From the NCBI GenBank assembly GCA_002887195.1, contig PJAB01000129.1, positions 1 through 39,002 of the forward strand: a DNA stretch of 39,002 nucleotides, written 5' to 3'. Below, piece by piece: positions 9,683 through 18,020 of this stretch. This DNA is from Chrysochromulina parva (lineage: Eukaryota > Haptophyta > Prymnesiales > Chrysochromulinaceae). The notes under the pieces were generated by a model. That model was not told the origin of the DNA. It made no database searches and saw nothing but the letters and a program-made list of their open reading frames with translations. How positions within the stretch are numbered: position 1 is the first letter of the stretch; each line of letters starts with the position of its first letter. The translations under genes and the position numbers were made by a program.

Positions 9683-12600
9683 TCACCCGAAACCTGGCGT
9701 CCTAATTTGGTAGTAGCACGCCGGCAACCTATCGATCCACGCCTCGATGTCGACGGTGTACCGCCGCACGTCGAGGTGAGGGGCGGCGGCGCCATGCGGC
9801 CTTCCGGCTGCTGGTTCGGCGCCCGTCGCGGCGGCATGAGGGTGCAACGCGAAGACGCTGCTCGCGCCATCGAGCGTTTCCTCACCGTCCTGGGCGCCGT
9901 CCTGGGCGCCTTCATGGGCGCCGTCCTGGACGCCGTCTTGGGCGCCCCCGGTCCGCTCCTCGGCGGCGCTGAGGCCGTACCCGCCACGCCTCACGTGCAC
10001 AAAGAGGCGCCTGCCGCTGAGCTCGGGCGCATCGCCCGCCTGGTGCACCATCCGAGCGCTCGCCACGACGCGAAGGCGCGTCGCTTCCGCCTGGAGTGCC
10101 ATTTGGAGGCGCGCGCGCTCGGCGGCATCGTAGACGAGGAAACCGTCCCCACCCACGCACAACAGGTCGGCGAGGACGCGCACGAAGCCGCACACGTCGA
10201 GGCTCGATTCGACCCACGCGCCTTGCTTCTCGGAACTTGCCTTGCGCCGCACGCCCAATACGGCGCCCGGCTCCGTGCCGGGGGCGTAATAGGGCGGGTT
10301 GCACAGCACCGCATCGAACGCGCCGTGCTGGTACGTGCGGGCGTCTGCGAGATCGCAGTGGCGCACACTCGCCCGGCACAGCGCGCCCACTCCCGCCCGG
10401 CCGCACTCGGCAGTCCGTTTGGCGCCCTCCGACGGAGGTGGCATGAGGTCATTTCCCGCGCCCACGACGGCGTCCTCCGACGGAGGTGGGGCAAGGCCAT
10501 TGAGCGCGACGTTGCAGCGCGCAAGCGCGGCGAGCGACGGCTGCCGTTCAAACAGGGTCACGTGCGCACACGGCCACTGGAGCGCTGCGAGGAGCCCTAC
10601 GAGCCCATTGCCAGCCCCGAGGTCGGCCACCGCACGTGGCGCCGTATTGGGCGCCGAGCCTCGCGCTTGCAGGCGCCGGTACGCGAAGTAGGGGAGCAGC
10701 ATGCTGTCAGTGTTGGCGCGATAGCCACGGCGCGCTTGGAGCAGCAGCACCTTCTTGCGTAGGATGAGGTCGAGGGTCTGGCCGGCCTGAGGGCGAAGCA
10801 CCGAGGGAAGCATGGCGATTTTCTTATCTGGCCAGTGTGCCGCACACACCCGGGTGTTGGGCACCGCCAACGCACCCCCGGCCTCTTCCGCCAACGCATC
10901 CCCGCCCTCATCCGCTAACGCACCCGCGCCCTCATCGTTCACAGCCGCCCGTCCGTCGTCGGCGGCACGGCTTGTGCCCTCGGTAGCAACATCGCCCTCA
11001 GCAGCTCCTAATATGGCAACGTCGCCCTCGACTGTGGCAACGTCACCCTCGGTAGCAACGTCGCCCTCGGCAGCTGGCTCCTTATCGGCAGCACGCCCCT
11101 GTGTTGCGCAGCGCTGTGTTGGGGAGCTCCTGCCTTTTGGGGCGGCTGGCTCCTGATCGACAGCATCGCGCCTGGCGTGGACGAGCGTCGTGCCGAGCGC
11201 CGTGCCCAGTGCCGTGTCGCGCGAAACCACGGCGATCAGGCGCGGCGGCGCCCCCCTCTCCGCCGGCATCACGATACGCACCGTCTCGCCAAAGTGTTCG
11301 AGCACCTTGAGAAGTTGCATGCGCACCGGCAATCCGAGCGCCTCGGCTGTCGGCACCTGCTCGCCGCGCCACACCTCGCCAAACTTTTTGCGCAGGTTCG
11401 TCAACGGGATGCCTTGATCCCCATATTCATAGCAGACGGCCGCCAGCATCGCCTTGAAACGGCCGCGCACGCCCTCGTAGTCGGCGCCGGCCGTGCCAGC
11501 GTCGGTCGCACACGCGTCAGCCGTGCCTGCACACACGGCACCTGCGGCGTTGGCGGCCGGACTTACCATATTAGGAGTCGCCATATTCGGAGTTGCCGCG
11601 AGGAGCATCTTTCGCAAGATGTGGGTTGGATTGCATTGGGTTCCGCGCCCGCCTTCTTGTGTCAGGTGCACGTACGCCGCCCGAATCGTCTCGAAGCTCG
11701 AATGGATCCCGGAGGCCTCCGCGGCATCGGCATCGTCGCCCACGGCGGCCGTTGGCGCGTCTCCGTCGCCCATCGGCGACCGGTCGAACTCTTCGTCGGC
11801 CGCCTCCTCGGCCGCCGCCTCAGTCGCATCGTGGGCTGCTGAGACTGTTCCCAACTTCTTGGCCGAAGAAAGGGCCATCTGCCGGTCGGGGTGGTACCTG
11901 CGCGCTAGCTCGAGATAGCGACGTCGAATCGTCGCATGGCACGTCGTGCTCGGCGGTAGCCCCAGCGCTGCACACGAGATCGCTCGAGCCCCGGAGTTCT
12001 CGGAACGCAACCACGCCGCTATGTGCACATGCCCGTACATCTCCGCGACGTCGGCCGCGTAGTTGCCGCCGTGGTCCGGCAGATCGTCCACGGCACCACA
12101 CTCGTCGCGCAGCCAGCGGCACAGCTCCAAATGACCGCCCCACGCTGCCTTGTGCAGCGGCCGATGGCCTTGTCGCTGCACCGCCGCCCAGTCGACGCCG
12201 CTCGCCTTGAGCCAGTGAGCCATGGGGAGCAGGTCGGCGGTACGGTCTCTCGGCACCGTCCCCAGCCAGTGCTGCGCACCGCACGCGTACACGTTCACCT
12301 GCGTCACGTCCACGCCAGCGCTCTCAACGAGGTACCTTGTTACCTCGAGCCAGCACTGCCACACGGCTAGCTGGAAAGGCGAGACGGACTGCTTGTCGCG
12401 CGGGTCGGGATCCACGCGAGCACTCTCGACGAGGTACCTCACAGCTGCAAGCCGGCCATTTCGCGCGGCCCAGTGCAACGGCCGCCGGCGCTTGCTTCGG
12501 CTGGAGATGAGGCCTTCACACTCCGCGTCCACGCGCGCTTCCTCGATGAGCCACGCGAGCACGTGGACGTGGCCGCACGAGGCCGCCCAGTGCACGGGTG

Positions 12601-12694
12601 CACTGCCATGCGCATCGAGCTCGACGAGCGCGGCTGCCGGTAGCACGCGGAGCGACTCCAAGTCGCCAGAAGCGGCGAACGCACACGCCGTCAT
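9683..12694 (-). CDS. Ankyrin/DnaJ/LOTUS-like/TrmN6-type methyltransferase fusion
   Basis: The first ATG in this long frame is at 12694, giving 1003 residues (the frame stays open to 12733 but only with a TTG). Ankyrin repeats fill about the first 230 residues (HWAASCGHVHVLAWLIEEA, PLHWAARNGRLAAVRYL, PLHKAAWGGHLELCRWL). A J-domain follows with an intact HPD (ARRYHPDRQ) near residue 266. Residues about 405-480 resemble an OST-HTH/LOTUS RNA-binding domain (GIPLTNLRKKFGEVW, then LLKVLEHFGETVRIV). A repetitive Glu/Gly/Val linker comes next. The C-terminal third is a class I methyltransferase of the TrmN6/YfiC type (COG4123): RGYRANTDSMLLPY, motif I VADLGAGNGLVGLLA and motif IV LCNPPYYAPG, typical of N6-adenine methylation. 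Members of that family modify A37 of tRNA-Val. The substrate here is unproven. Confidence 0.85.
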   Translation of the reverse strand: MTACAFAASGDLESLRVLPAAALVELDAHGSAPVHWAASCGHVHVLAWLIEEARVDAECEGLISSRSKRRRPLHWAARNGRLAAVRYLVESARVDPDPRDKQSVSPFQLAVWQCWLEVTRYLVESAGVDVTQVNVYACGAQHWLGTVPRDRTADLLPMAHWLKASGVDWAAVQRQGHRPLHKAAWGGHLELCRWLRDECGAVDDLPDHGGNYAADVAEMYGHVHIAAWLRSENSGARAISCAALGLPPSTTCHATIRRRYLELARRYHPDRQMALSSAKKLGTVSAAHDATEAAAEEAADEEFDRSPMGDGDAPTAAVGDDADAAEASGIHSSFETIRAAYVHLTQEGGRGTQCNPTHILRKMLLAATPNMATPNMVSPAANAAGAVCAGTADACATDAGTAGADYEGVRGRFKAMLAAVCYEYGDQGIPLTNLRKKFGEVWRGEQVPTAEALGLPVRMQLLKVLEHFGETVRIVMPAERGAPPRLIAVVSRDTALGTALGTTLVHARRDAVDQEPAAPKGRSSPTQRCATQGRAADKEPAAEGDVATEGDVATVEGDVAILGAAEGDVATEGTSRAADDGRAAVNDEGAGALADEGGDALAEEAGGALAVPNTRVCAAHWPDKKIAMLPSVLRPQAGQTLDLILRKKVLLLQARRGYRANTDSMLLPYFAYRRLQARGSAPNTAPRAVADLGAGNGLVGLLAALQWPCAHVTLFERQPSLAALARCNVALNGLAPPPSEDAVVGAGNDLMPPPSEGAKRTAECGRAGVGALCRASVRHCDLADARTYQHGAFDAVLCNPPYYAPGTEPGAVLGVRRKASSEKQGAWVESSLDVCGFVRVLADLLCVGGDGFLVYDAAERARLQMALQAEATRLRVVASARMVHQAGDAPELSGRRLFVHVRRGGYGLSAAEERTGGAQDGVQDGAHEGAQDGAQDGEETLDGASSVFALHPHAAATGAEPAAGRPHGAAAPHLDVRRYTVDIEAWIDRLPACYYQIRTPGFG
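9886..9951. repeat. Short in-frame repeat near the C-terminus of the methyltransferase fusion
   Basis: Units of 12-15 bases (variants of TGGGCGCCGTCC) repeat about five times. They encode a GAQDG/GVQDG-type repeat on the minus strand in a variable linker downstream of the methyltransferase core. Confidence 0.5.
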
Positions 12695-12867
12695 GCATGT
12701 GCGGCACGTTTCGTCAATTTTGAAGCAGGTCAATAAAAGTCAAACAACCCTCAAGTGTTGAGTCGTAAACGCCAACACCTCACACTTCCGGGGTGGTCCA
12801 CGTGAAGAATGCTTGCGACGCCACGTCACGATCATGGATTCCCACGGCTTCCGAGCGCCGATCGACG
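12695..12867. promoter_or_regulatory. Candidate bidirectional promoter region
   Basis: This gap of about 170 bases separates two divergent ATGs (minus-strand fusion at 12694, plus-strand AAGAB-like gene at 12868), so it must hold both 5' regions. It contains an A/T-richer stretch near 12727-12740 and a small inverted repeat CTCAA-GTG-TTGAG near 12750. No promoter motif is known well enough to assign. Confidence 0.3.
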
Positions 12868-14970
12868 ATGCCTCTGCACTGCCCTCTCGGTGCGCCGTGT
12901 GAGCCAGCAGGCCTCACTCGCTTTCTACCACGGCAGCTCGATGCTCCGACCGACGAAGACACGGCCGAGCTTGGCCGGCTAATCGCCAGTGCTCACCGAC
13001 GGGCGAGCGTGGCCTTCCTCGAGACGCTGCTGCCCAGGCGAGAGCCTGCCTACATGGCCGAAGGGTTTGACGATGAAGAGGCTGACGAGGTCCGCCAGCT
13101 CATCGGTGCTGCGCGCCGCGACGCCAGCGTTGCCGCCCTCACGCCGCGCCTCGCGGCCGCGCTCGCGCCAGACAGCGGCGAGGCCCTCGAGGCCATCGCG
13201 CTGAGTGGACACGCCAAGCGCCCCCGCGTGGCAGGGATGATGAAGCTCATCGCAGGTCGGCTGGCCGCCGAGGCCGCTCGCGCGAAGCCCGGGCCCGCTG
13301 TGGCGAACGGTATGCCGGTGCAGCTCGTCAACCTGCAGTCGCGGCCGGATCTCAACGGCACGTGCGGCACCCTCATCGCCTTTGTGCCTGAGACGGGACG
13401 TTACAAAGTGCGGCTCGACGGAGAGGACCAGCCGCTCGCGGTGCGTGCGACGAACATGAAGCTGCTCGGCGCGCCGACCGTCGCCGGCGCCGCACCGCAC
13501 CCTTTTCTCGCGGACGAGGTCGAGGACGAGGGCGAGGACGAGCCGAAGGCGGTGGCGGCGCCGAAGGCGTCGTCGTCGTCGCTGGCGTCGTCGTCGCTGG
13601 CGTCGTCGTCGCTGGCGGCGGAGGCACCAGCCGACCACGAGGTGACTGCGGAGGAGTGCATACCGCCGGCGGAGTCGATGGTGCTGGTGCTCGCGTGCCC
13701 GGGCACTCTCGACGCGGCGCACGAGGTGGGCGGCTTGATGAGCGGTGGCGCGGCACGCGGCCTCGGCCCTCTGCCGCCACCCCTCGCCTCCTCCGCTCGA
13801 GCTTATCCTTGGCTCGTGCAGACGCGGTACTACACGGCGACGCTCTGGCTGCTCGTGCACCCTCTCGAAGCCAATCTCGGAGCCAATCTCGGAGCCAATC
13901 TCGGAGCCAATCTCGGAGCCAATCTCGAAGCCAATCTCGGAGCCAATCTCGGAGCCAATCTCGGAGCCAATCTCGGAGCCAATCTCGAAGCCAATCTCGG
14001 AGCCACGAGCGCACGTGCCGCCGATACCGACGCCTCAGCCGAGGCCGCCAGCGTCGTCGTCGCCGCCTCTGGCGACAGCAGAACCGACAGTGCCAACGGC
14101 ACCGACAGCTTCGCTCCGTTACGCTCGATCGCTTCGAAGTGCGGCGGGCTGGTGGTCTTCTTTGAGGACGACGCGGGCGGCGTGGGTTGGGCGGCGCTCA
14201 CGTCGGCCTGGTCCACCTGCCTCGCCGATGCCACACCCGAGTCCGACGTCGACATCGTCCTTGGGCTCCAGTCGAGCGACCATGAGTGGTCCGATGCCGT
14301 CAGCCGCGAGCGTACCGAATGGGCTCTTGATCACGGCGTCGAGCTCCTGTATGCGAATGTGCGCCGCGACGGCGCCGCCGCCGCCGCTGCCGCCGCGCGC
14401 GTCACGCGAGGCGAGTCGGCGAGTGGCATGGGCATGGCGGATGCCGAAGGGACAGACGACGCTGAGGGTCTCTCGAGGCTGGTCGAGGCACTACAGTGTC
14501 GCGTGTGGCCCTCCCTCGACATACCCCCCTGCTTCTCGGTGCAAGAGGTCCACGAGTCGAGATGCGAAGCGAAGCGCACGGCGCTGCAGCGCTTCCATCG
14601 GGCGCGCCGCTTGGCCGTCCTCTCAGAACGCGACGCCATCGCCACACGCCATCTCGAGGAGCTCGCGGGCGAGGAGCCGATGGCCGGAGGCGCGCCTGAG
14701 CCCGAGATTGAGCCCGAGATTGAGCCTGAGATTGAGCCCGCCGCCGCGACGGGCGCGCTCGTGCCGGCCGGCGGCGGCAGCGGCTCGGCGCACGCGGAGC
14801 GCGAACTCGAATCGATGGAGAAGCTCATGGAGAAGATGGCCTTTCTACGCGAGAAGGGTTCGACCCTCAGCGACGAGGAACGGCGCGCACAGGCGACACG
14901 GGCGGCTCTCGATATGGCGAAGCTGATGGGCGAGGATGACGAGGGCGAGGAGGACGACGAGGACGACTAG
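12868..14970 (+). CDS. AAGAB (p34)/Irc6-like adaptin-binding protein with SH3-like extension
   Basis: The first in-frame ATG is at 12868 (700 residues). Residues about 148-185 form an SH3-like strand pattern (NLQSRPDLNGTCGTLIAF, then RYKVRLDG). From about residue 270 the protein tracks alpha/gamma-adaptin-binding protein p34: VLVLACPG, then YPWLVQTRYYTATLWLLVHP (human p34 has a closely similar YPW...KYYSA strand). Next come GLVVFFEDD near 427, a conserved WALDHGVELLYANV, then SRLVEALQCRVWP near 536. The C-terminal helix (about 645-685) and acidic tail (GEEDDEDD) also match in order. p34 has a Rab-like pseudoGTPase fold and chaperones assembly of AP-1/AP-2 adaptors. A 12-bp repeat encoding Ala-Asn-Leu-Gly/Glu is inserted right after the second strand. 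The N-terminal extension is not typical of the family. Assignment by eye. Confidence 0.75.
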   Translation: MPLHCPLGAPCEPAGLTRFLPRQLDAPTDEDTAELGRLIASAHRRASVAFLETLLPRREPAYMAEGFDDEEADEVRQLIGAARRDASVAALTPRLAAALAPDSGEALEAIALSGHAKRPRVAGMMKLIAGRLAAEAARAKPGPAVANGMPVQLVNLQSRPDLNGTCGTLIAFVPETGRYKVRLDGEDQPLAVRATNMKLLGAPTVAGAAPHPFLADEVEDEGEDEPKAVAAPKASSSSLASSSLASSSLAAEAPADHEVTAEECIPPAESMVLVLACPGTLDAAHEVGGLMSGGAARGLGPLPPPLASSARAYPWLVQTRYYTATLWLLVHPLEANLGANLGANLGANLGANLEANLGANLGANLGANLGANLEANLGATSARAADTDASAEAASVVVAASGDSRTDSANGTDSFAPLRSIASKCGGLVVFFEDDAGGVGWAALTSAWSTCLADATPESDVDIVLGLQSSDHEWSDAVSRERTEWALDHGVELLYANVRRDGAAAAAAAARVTRGESASGMGMADAEGTDDAEGLSRLVEALQCRVWPSLDIPPCFSVQEVHESRCEAKRTALQRFHRARRLAVLSERDAIATRHLEELAGEEPMAGGAPEPEIEPEIEPEIEPAAATGALVPAGGGSGSAHAERELESMEKLMEKMAFLREKGSTLSDEERRAQATRAALDMAKLMGEDDEGEEDDEDD
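13864..14006 (+). repeat. 12-bp coding tandem repeat with 60-bp higher-order period
   Basis: About twelve copies of GCCAATCTCGGA, with GAA replacing GGA at every fifth copy, so that blocks of 60 bases repeat nearly exactly. It encodes (Ala-Asn-Leu-Gly/Glu)n inside the AAGAB-like gene. It also keeps two other frames open (Arg/Leu-Ala-Pro and Ser-Gln-Ser-Arg types), which explains spurious overlapping frames. Confidence 0.9.
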
Positions 14971-15387
14971 CTTTCTAATAAGGGCGACTAGCAGAGAGAG
15001 AGAGTGGGCATGGCAAGTTGTGAGCGTGACGTCGACGTGGCGACGAGGATGCCTGAGACTAGCCTGAGACGCGTCAGAGAGCGTCCGAGCTATCATTCTA
15101 GTTCTTAGCAGACCGATGTGAACGGACAAGGTCTCAAGGTGTGCCGGATTCCACCGGGCGGTGGACAACCGACCGGTACAAGCATGCGCGATGAGCGCGA
15201 CAGGAGGCCCGGAACGAAATACTGATGTAAACTGTGTTCATGATTAAAACTTGAGTGTTGAGAGCATGCAAACTGGCGTGGCGAGTATCGAGTAACGGTT
15301 TTGATGAGAGAGAAACTGTTGAACCCCTATCCTTGCAAGTAGGTTGAGCCGCCCGCGACTTTTCTTTTGTGACGCTCACAAAAAATC
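14971..15387. other. Intergenic region
   Basis: About 420 bases between two plus-strand genes. It begins with a GA microsatellite near 14993-15004 and becomes less GC-rich toward the next ATG, as for a promoter. The word CTTGAGTGTTGAG near 15250 resembles the inverted-repeat word near 12750. No gene is seen. Confidence 0.35.
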
Positions 15388-16362
15388 ATGTTCATCAACA
15401 GGTGGTGCATGCTTTTCCTCGTGGCCACGGTGCTAGTCGTTGGTGCCGCCAGCAAGAGAGGGGTGTTGTGCGACCACAGCGCTCCAATTGCAGTGTTGCG
15501 CGACCACAATTGCTCACTAGACAATTCGCGCATTTTGGCGAATGCTCGCCCGCTTCAGGAGCACTACAGCGCATCATCAAGTAACGACGACCTCATGCCC
15601 GACCTCTGGGTGCGCGGTGCTGCTTCTTTCTTACCAGCACTGAGTGGACTCATCCAGTATGGATCCGGCTTGTCTGCCGAGGCCTCGCTGCGTTGGAGGT
15701 CAATGGCAACGTTCCGGGCAGAAGCTGACGCAGACACTGTATCGCTCAAGAATGCTCTTGACAAATGGCATTCCGACAAGGCAGACGTCGTACATAACTT
15801 TCACTTTGTCTACGGGGACATTTTTCGTAAGCTTGGACGCACTAATTCGCTACGCACTTTGGAGATCGGCATGGGAACAAACAACCCGCACCTGCCTTCG
15901 ACCATGGGGAAAAGAGGGTCGCCGGGTGCATCTCTTCGTGCTTTTCGCGACTTCCTGCCCCGCGCAGCAGTGCACGGTGGGGACATCGATCGTGCCATTC
16001 TCTTCCAGGAAGATCGTATTCGCACTGGCTTCGTCGATCAGCTTGACCTGCCCACCCTTGACACTCTATACACTGCGATGGGCTCGGAGCCTTTTGACCT
16101 CATCATCGACGACGGGCTCCACGCGCTTGGCGCAAACGCCAACACTCTCTTATTTGCGCTAAGGTCGGTGCGCCCCGGTGGCTTCGTGGTCATCGAGGAT
16201 GTCACAGTCCGATGCTTGCCCGGAATCGCTCTCATCGACGCCCTTCTTCGATCGACCAGTCCCAAAATTGAGGCGTACCTTGTCAAGACGGGAAGCATTA
16301 AAGAATGGGGCAGTCGGAGTTCCTCGCTATTCATGTACGTTCTTCGCGTGCCCGCGAAGTAA
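15388..16362 (+). CDS. Secretory-type class I SAM-dependent methyltransferase
   Basis: A 324-residue frame from ATG 15388. Residues about 7-21 are hydrophobic (MLFLVATVLVVGAA) after a basic start, so a signal peptide or signal anchor into the secretory pathway is likely. The catalytic core begins near residue 130 (WHSDKADVVHNFHFVYGDIF). It has motif I LEIGMGTNNPHLPS at about 157, then GASLRAFRDFLP, an acidic GGDIDRAILFQEDRI (ribose-binding region), FDLIIDDGLHALGAN near 237 and RPGGFVVIEDV. This order is typical of bacterial sugar- or macrolide-tailoring O-methyltransferases and their relatives. The substrate cannot be read from the sequence; a glycan is a reasonable inference because a glycosyltransferase-like gene converges on it only 66 bases away. 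Confidence 0.8.
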   Translation: MFINRWCMLFLVATVLVVGAASKRGVLCDHSAPIAVLRDHNCSLDNSRILANARPLQEHYSASSSNDDLMPDLWVRGAASFLPALSGLIQYGSGLSAEASLRWRSMATFRAEADADTVSLKNALDKWHSDKADVVHNFHFVYGDIFRKLGRTNSLRTLEIGMGTNNPHLPSTMGKRGSPGASLRAFRDFLPRAAVHGGDIDRAILFQEDRIRTGFVDQLDLPTLDTLYTAMGSEPFDLIIDDGLHALGANANTLLFALRSVRPGGFVVIEDVTVRCLPGIALIDALLRSTSPKIEAYLVKTGSIKEWGSRSSSLFMYVLRVPAK

Positions 16363-16428
16363 TTGTTGGGCTGCCTCGGTGTTAAGGTCTTAAGGAGAGA
16401 CCTCTCACACAAGCTGCGAGCGAACGGG

Positions 16429-17446
16429 TCAACCGGCATCAACAAAAAAGTGGTACACCGACTCGTTGATTCTCCTGGCACGGGCCAATTTTTTGGTCGA
16501 CATGAACTGCTCGCATCTGCTAGCAGACCACAACTTCTGCTTGGAAGAGAGCTTGAAAAAGGGCCCTTGCTTGACGTACGCCCGGTCCTCGGCCGTCATC
16601 TGTATGTGCTGGAGGCAGTACTGCCGGTGCGCGAAAAAGTTGGGCGTGTCGTCGCCCCCCGCGCCGGGCAGGTGAGGGATAGCTTCGTATACCTTTCGGA
16701 ACGAAGGGCTCTGGCCAACGAGGCAACCAAAGAGCTGACACCAGAAGAAGTACTTTGGGTCGAAGACGTTGAAAGTGGAGATGACGTGCGGCCGATTCCA
16801 AAAGAGGCGGAGATTGTAACGCAGCAATTGCACGGCCTCGTTCGCGGGCCGGCGGGCGTAGAACAAAAACGAGACCACCTCATTGTCGCCGTTTGGGGTA
16901 TACCGAACACCAAAGAAGCCGCCCTCAGTGGAGCCATTCAGCACCGGCGCCATCCACACATCAATCGGCTGGATGCAGAAGATGGTAGCATCCACCCACA
17001 GGCCACCATACACGGAGCTCCGTGCGCAGGATGTCGGAGTACGCAGGGGTGGTCGGCTTCGGCAAGTGACTGTATGTCCCGAGCGCCGCGGCCACCGGTG
17101 CCAGGCTGGTTGTGTTTAGAAACTTTAGATCCGTCATTGTGAGTCGGCGTACACGCCACGTTGGGTTGGCCCGCTCCCAGCTGCTCGCGCATGCTCGGAC
17201 GATGGGCGGCGCCTGCCCCCAGCCTTGAGCCCACCACATCCACACGATTCGAACCGCTGGCGTACTGATCGTGCGATCTACGTCATCGCCAGACTGGGCC
17301 GCGGCTCCCGGACCAATCTTTGCATTCATCACCTCGGGCGCTACTTCTGTGCAGTTGCGATGTACTCGATTGTTCATCTTGATCCGCTCGCGACCATCGC
17401 ACTGCATGGACAACAGGAACGACAGGAGAGTTGCTAACCTCGTCAT
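16429..17446 (-). pseudogene. Capsular-polysaccharide-type glycosyltransferase, frameshifted
   Basis: Two adjoining minus-strand frames make one glycosyltransferase. The upstream frame (ATG 17446) has a hydrophobic N-terminus (RLATLLSFLLSM, signal anchor) and then VWMWWAQGWGQAPPIVRACASSW and AYSDILRTEL. The downstream frame resumes at about 17013 with VYGGLWVDATIFCIQPIDVW and continues to a TGA at 16429-16431. Together they have the order expected of Caps_synth/GT32-like enzymes: a WxxGW-type start, then SDxLRxEL, then YGGxWxDAT. The frames differ by one base at about 17013-17022, and the spacing between the two motifs is shorter than usual, so a small deletion or extra base is likely. Either the gene is recently broken or the assembly has an error. 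The downstream part is otherwise well preserved, which favours a very recent event. Confidence 0.7.
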
Positions 17447-18020
17447 AGTTGTACTATGACGAGTTAACTTCACCGCGATCGCTCCAGCCCGAAGCTGGAC
17501 CCCACACTCTCATGCAATGACAAAACTGGAAAACGCGTTTTGTCCGTTTCGTCAGGTTTGCGAATCAGGCTTGCATGCTCTCGAGCCACTTCGGCGCCAC
17601 GACGCTCATCCATCTTACATCCATCTCCACTTAGGGCTTCCTCTTTGCGGTCCCCTTTTTTACACGGGCCGCTTCGTCTCGTGAAACTTTTCTAATTCTT
17701 TCTCGGCGGTCGCAGCACGTGGGGGGCCGGGGGCTATTAAGCGGCTATACCGGGCCGCCCGGTCGCCGGACAAAGCGGCATCCGCCCTTCCGAGAGCCAC
17801 GGAGAGCGTCGCTCCGCCCTCGAAGCGCCCGCACTGCGCACAAGCGCTCAGGCTACGCGACCGTGTGAGGTGTGTTATAAAAATAATAAATAAACGAGTA
17901 ACCTAACGTGACGTTCGTACGAACGTGTGGATCGGCCGGGTCGATCACGATCTGCCGTGAACCAACAGCGTTCCGAGACCTCTCTCGAGGCCACCCAGTG
18001 ATCAACGAAACATCAGCGCA
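17447..18020. other. Intergenic region
   Basis: About 570 bases between the FAD oxidoreductase 3' end and the glycosyltransferase 5' end. An A/T-rich stretch TTATAAAAATAATAAATAAA lies at about 17875-17894. It may serve 3'-end formation on either strand or be promoter-associated; I cannot tell. No gene is seen. Confidence 0.35.

Noticed and set aside
9569..10762. Plus-strand frame of 397 residues
   Set aside because: Antisense shadow of the methyltransferase domain; composition is Arg/Ala/His-rich with no motif.
12793..12867. Upstream extension of the AAGAB-like frame
   Set aside because: It begins with GTG. In a eukaryote the first ATG at 12868 is preferred; the extension also would overlap the only promoter space.
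13373..14165. WLRD, RLAP and SQSR repeat proteins on both strands
   Set aside because: They are other-frame readings of the 12-bp repeat in the AAGAB-like gene, which has domain support in its own frame.
17245..17265. tRNA T-loop-like word (GATTCGAACC)
   Set aside because: It lies inside the glycosyltransferase coding sequence and no acceptor stem or anticodon arm can be paired around it.
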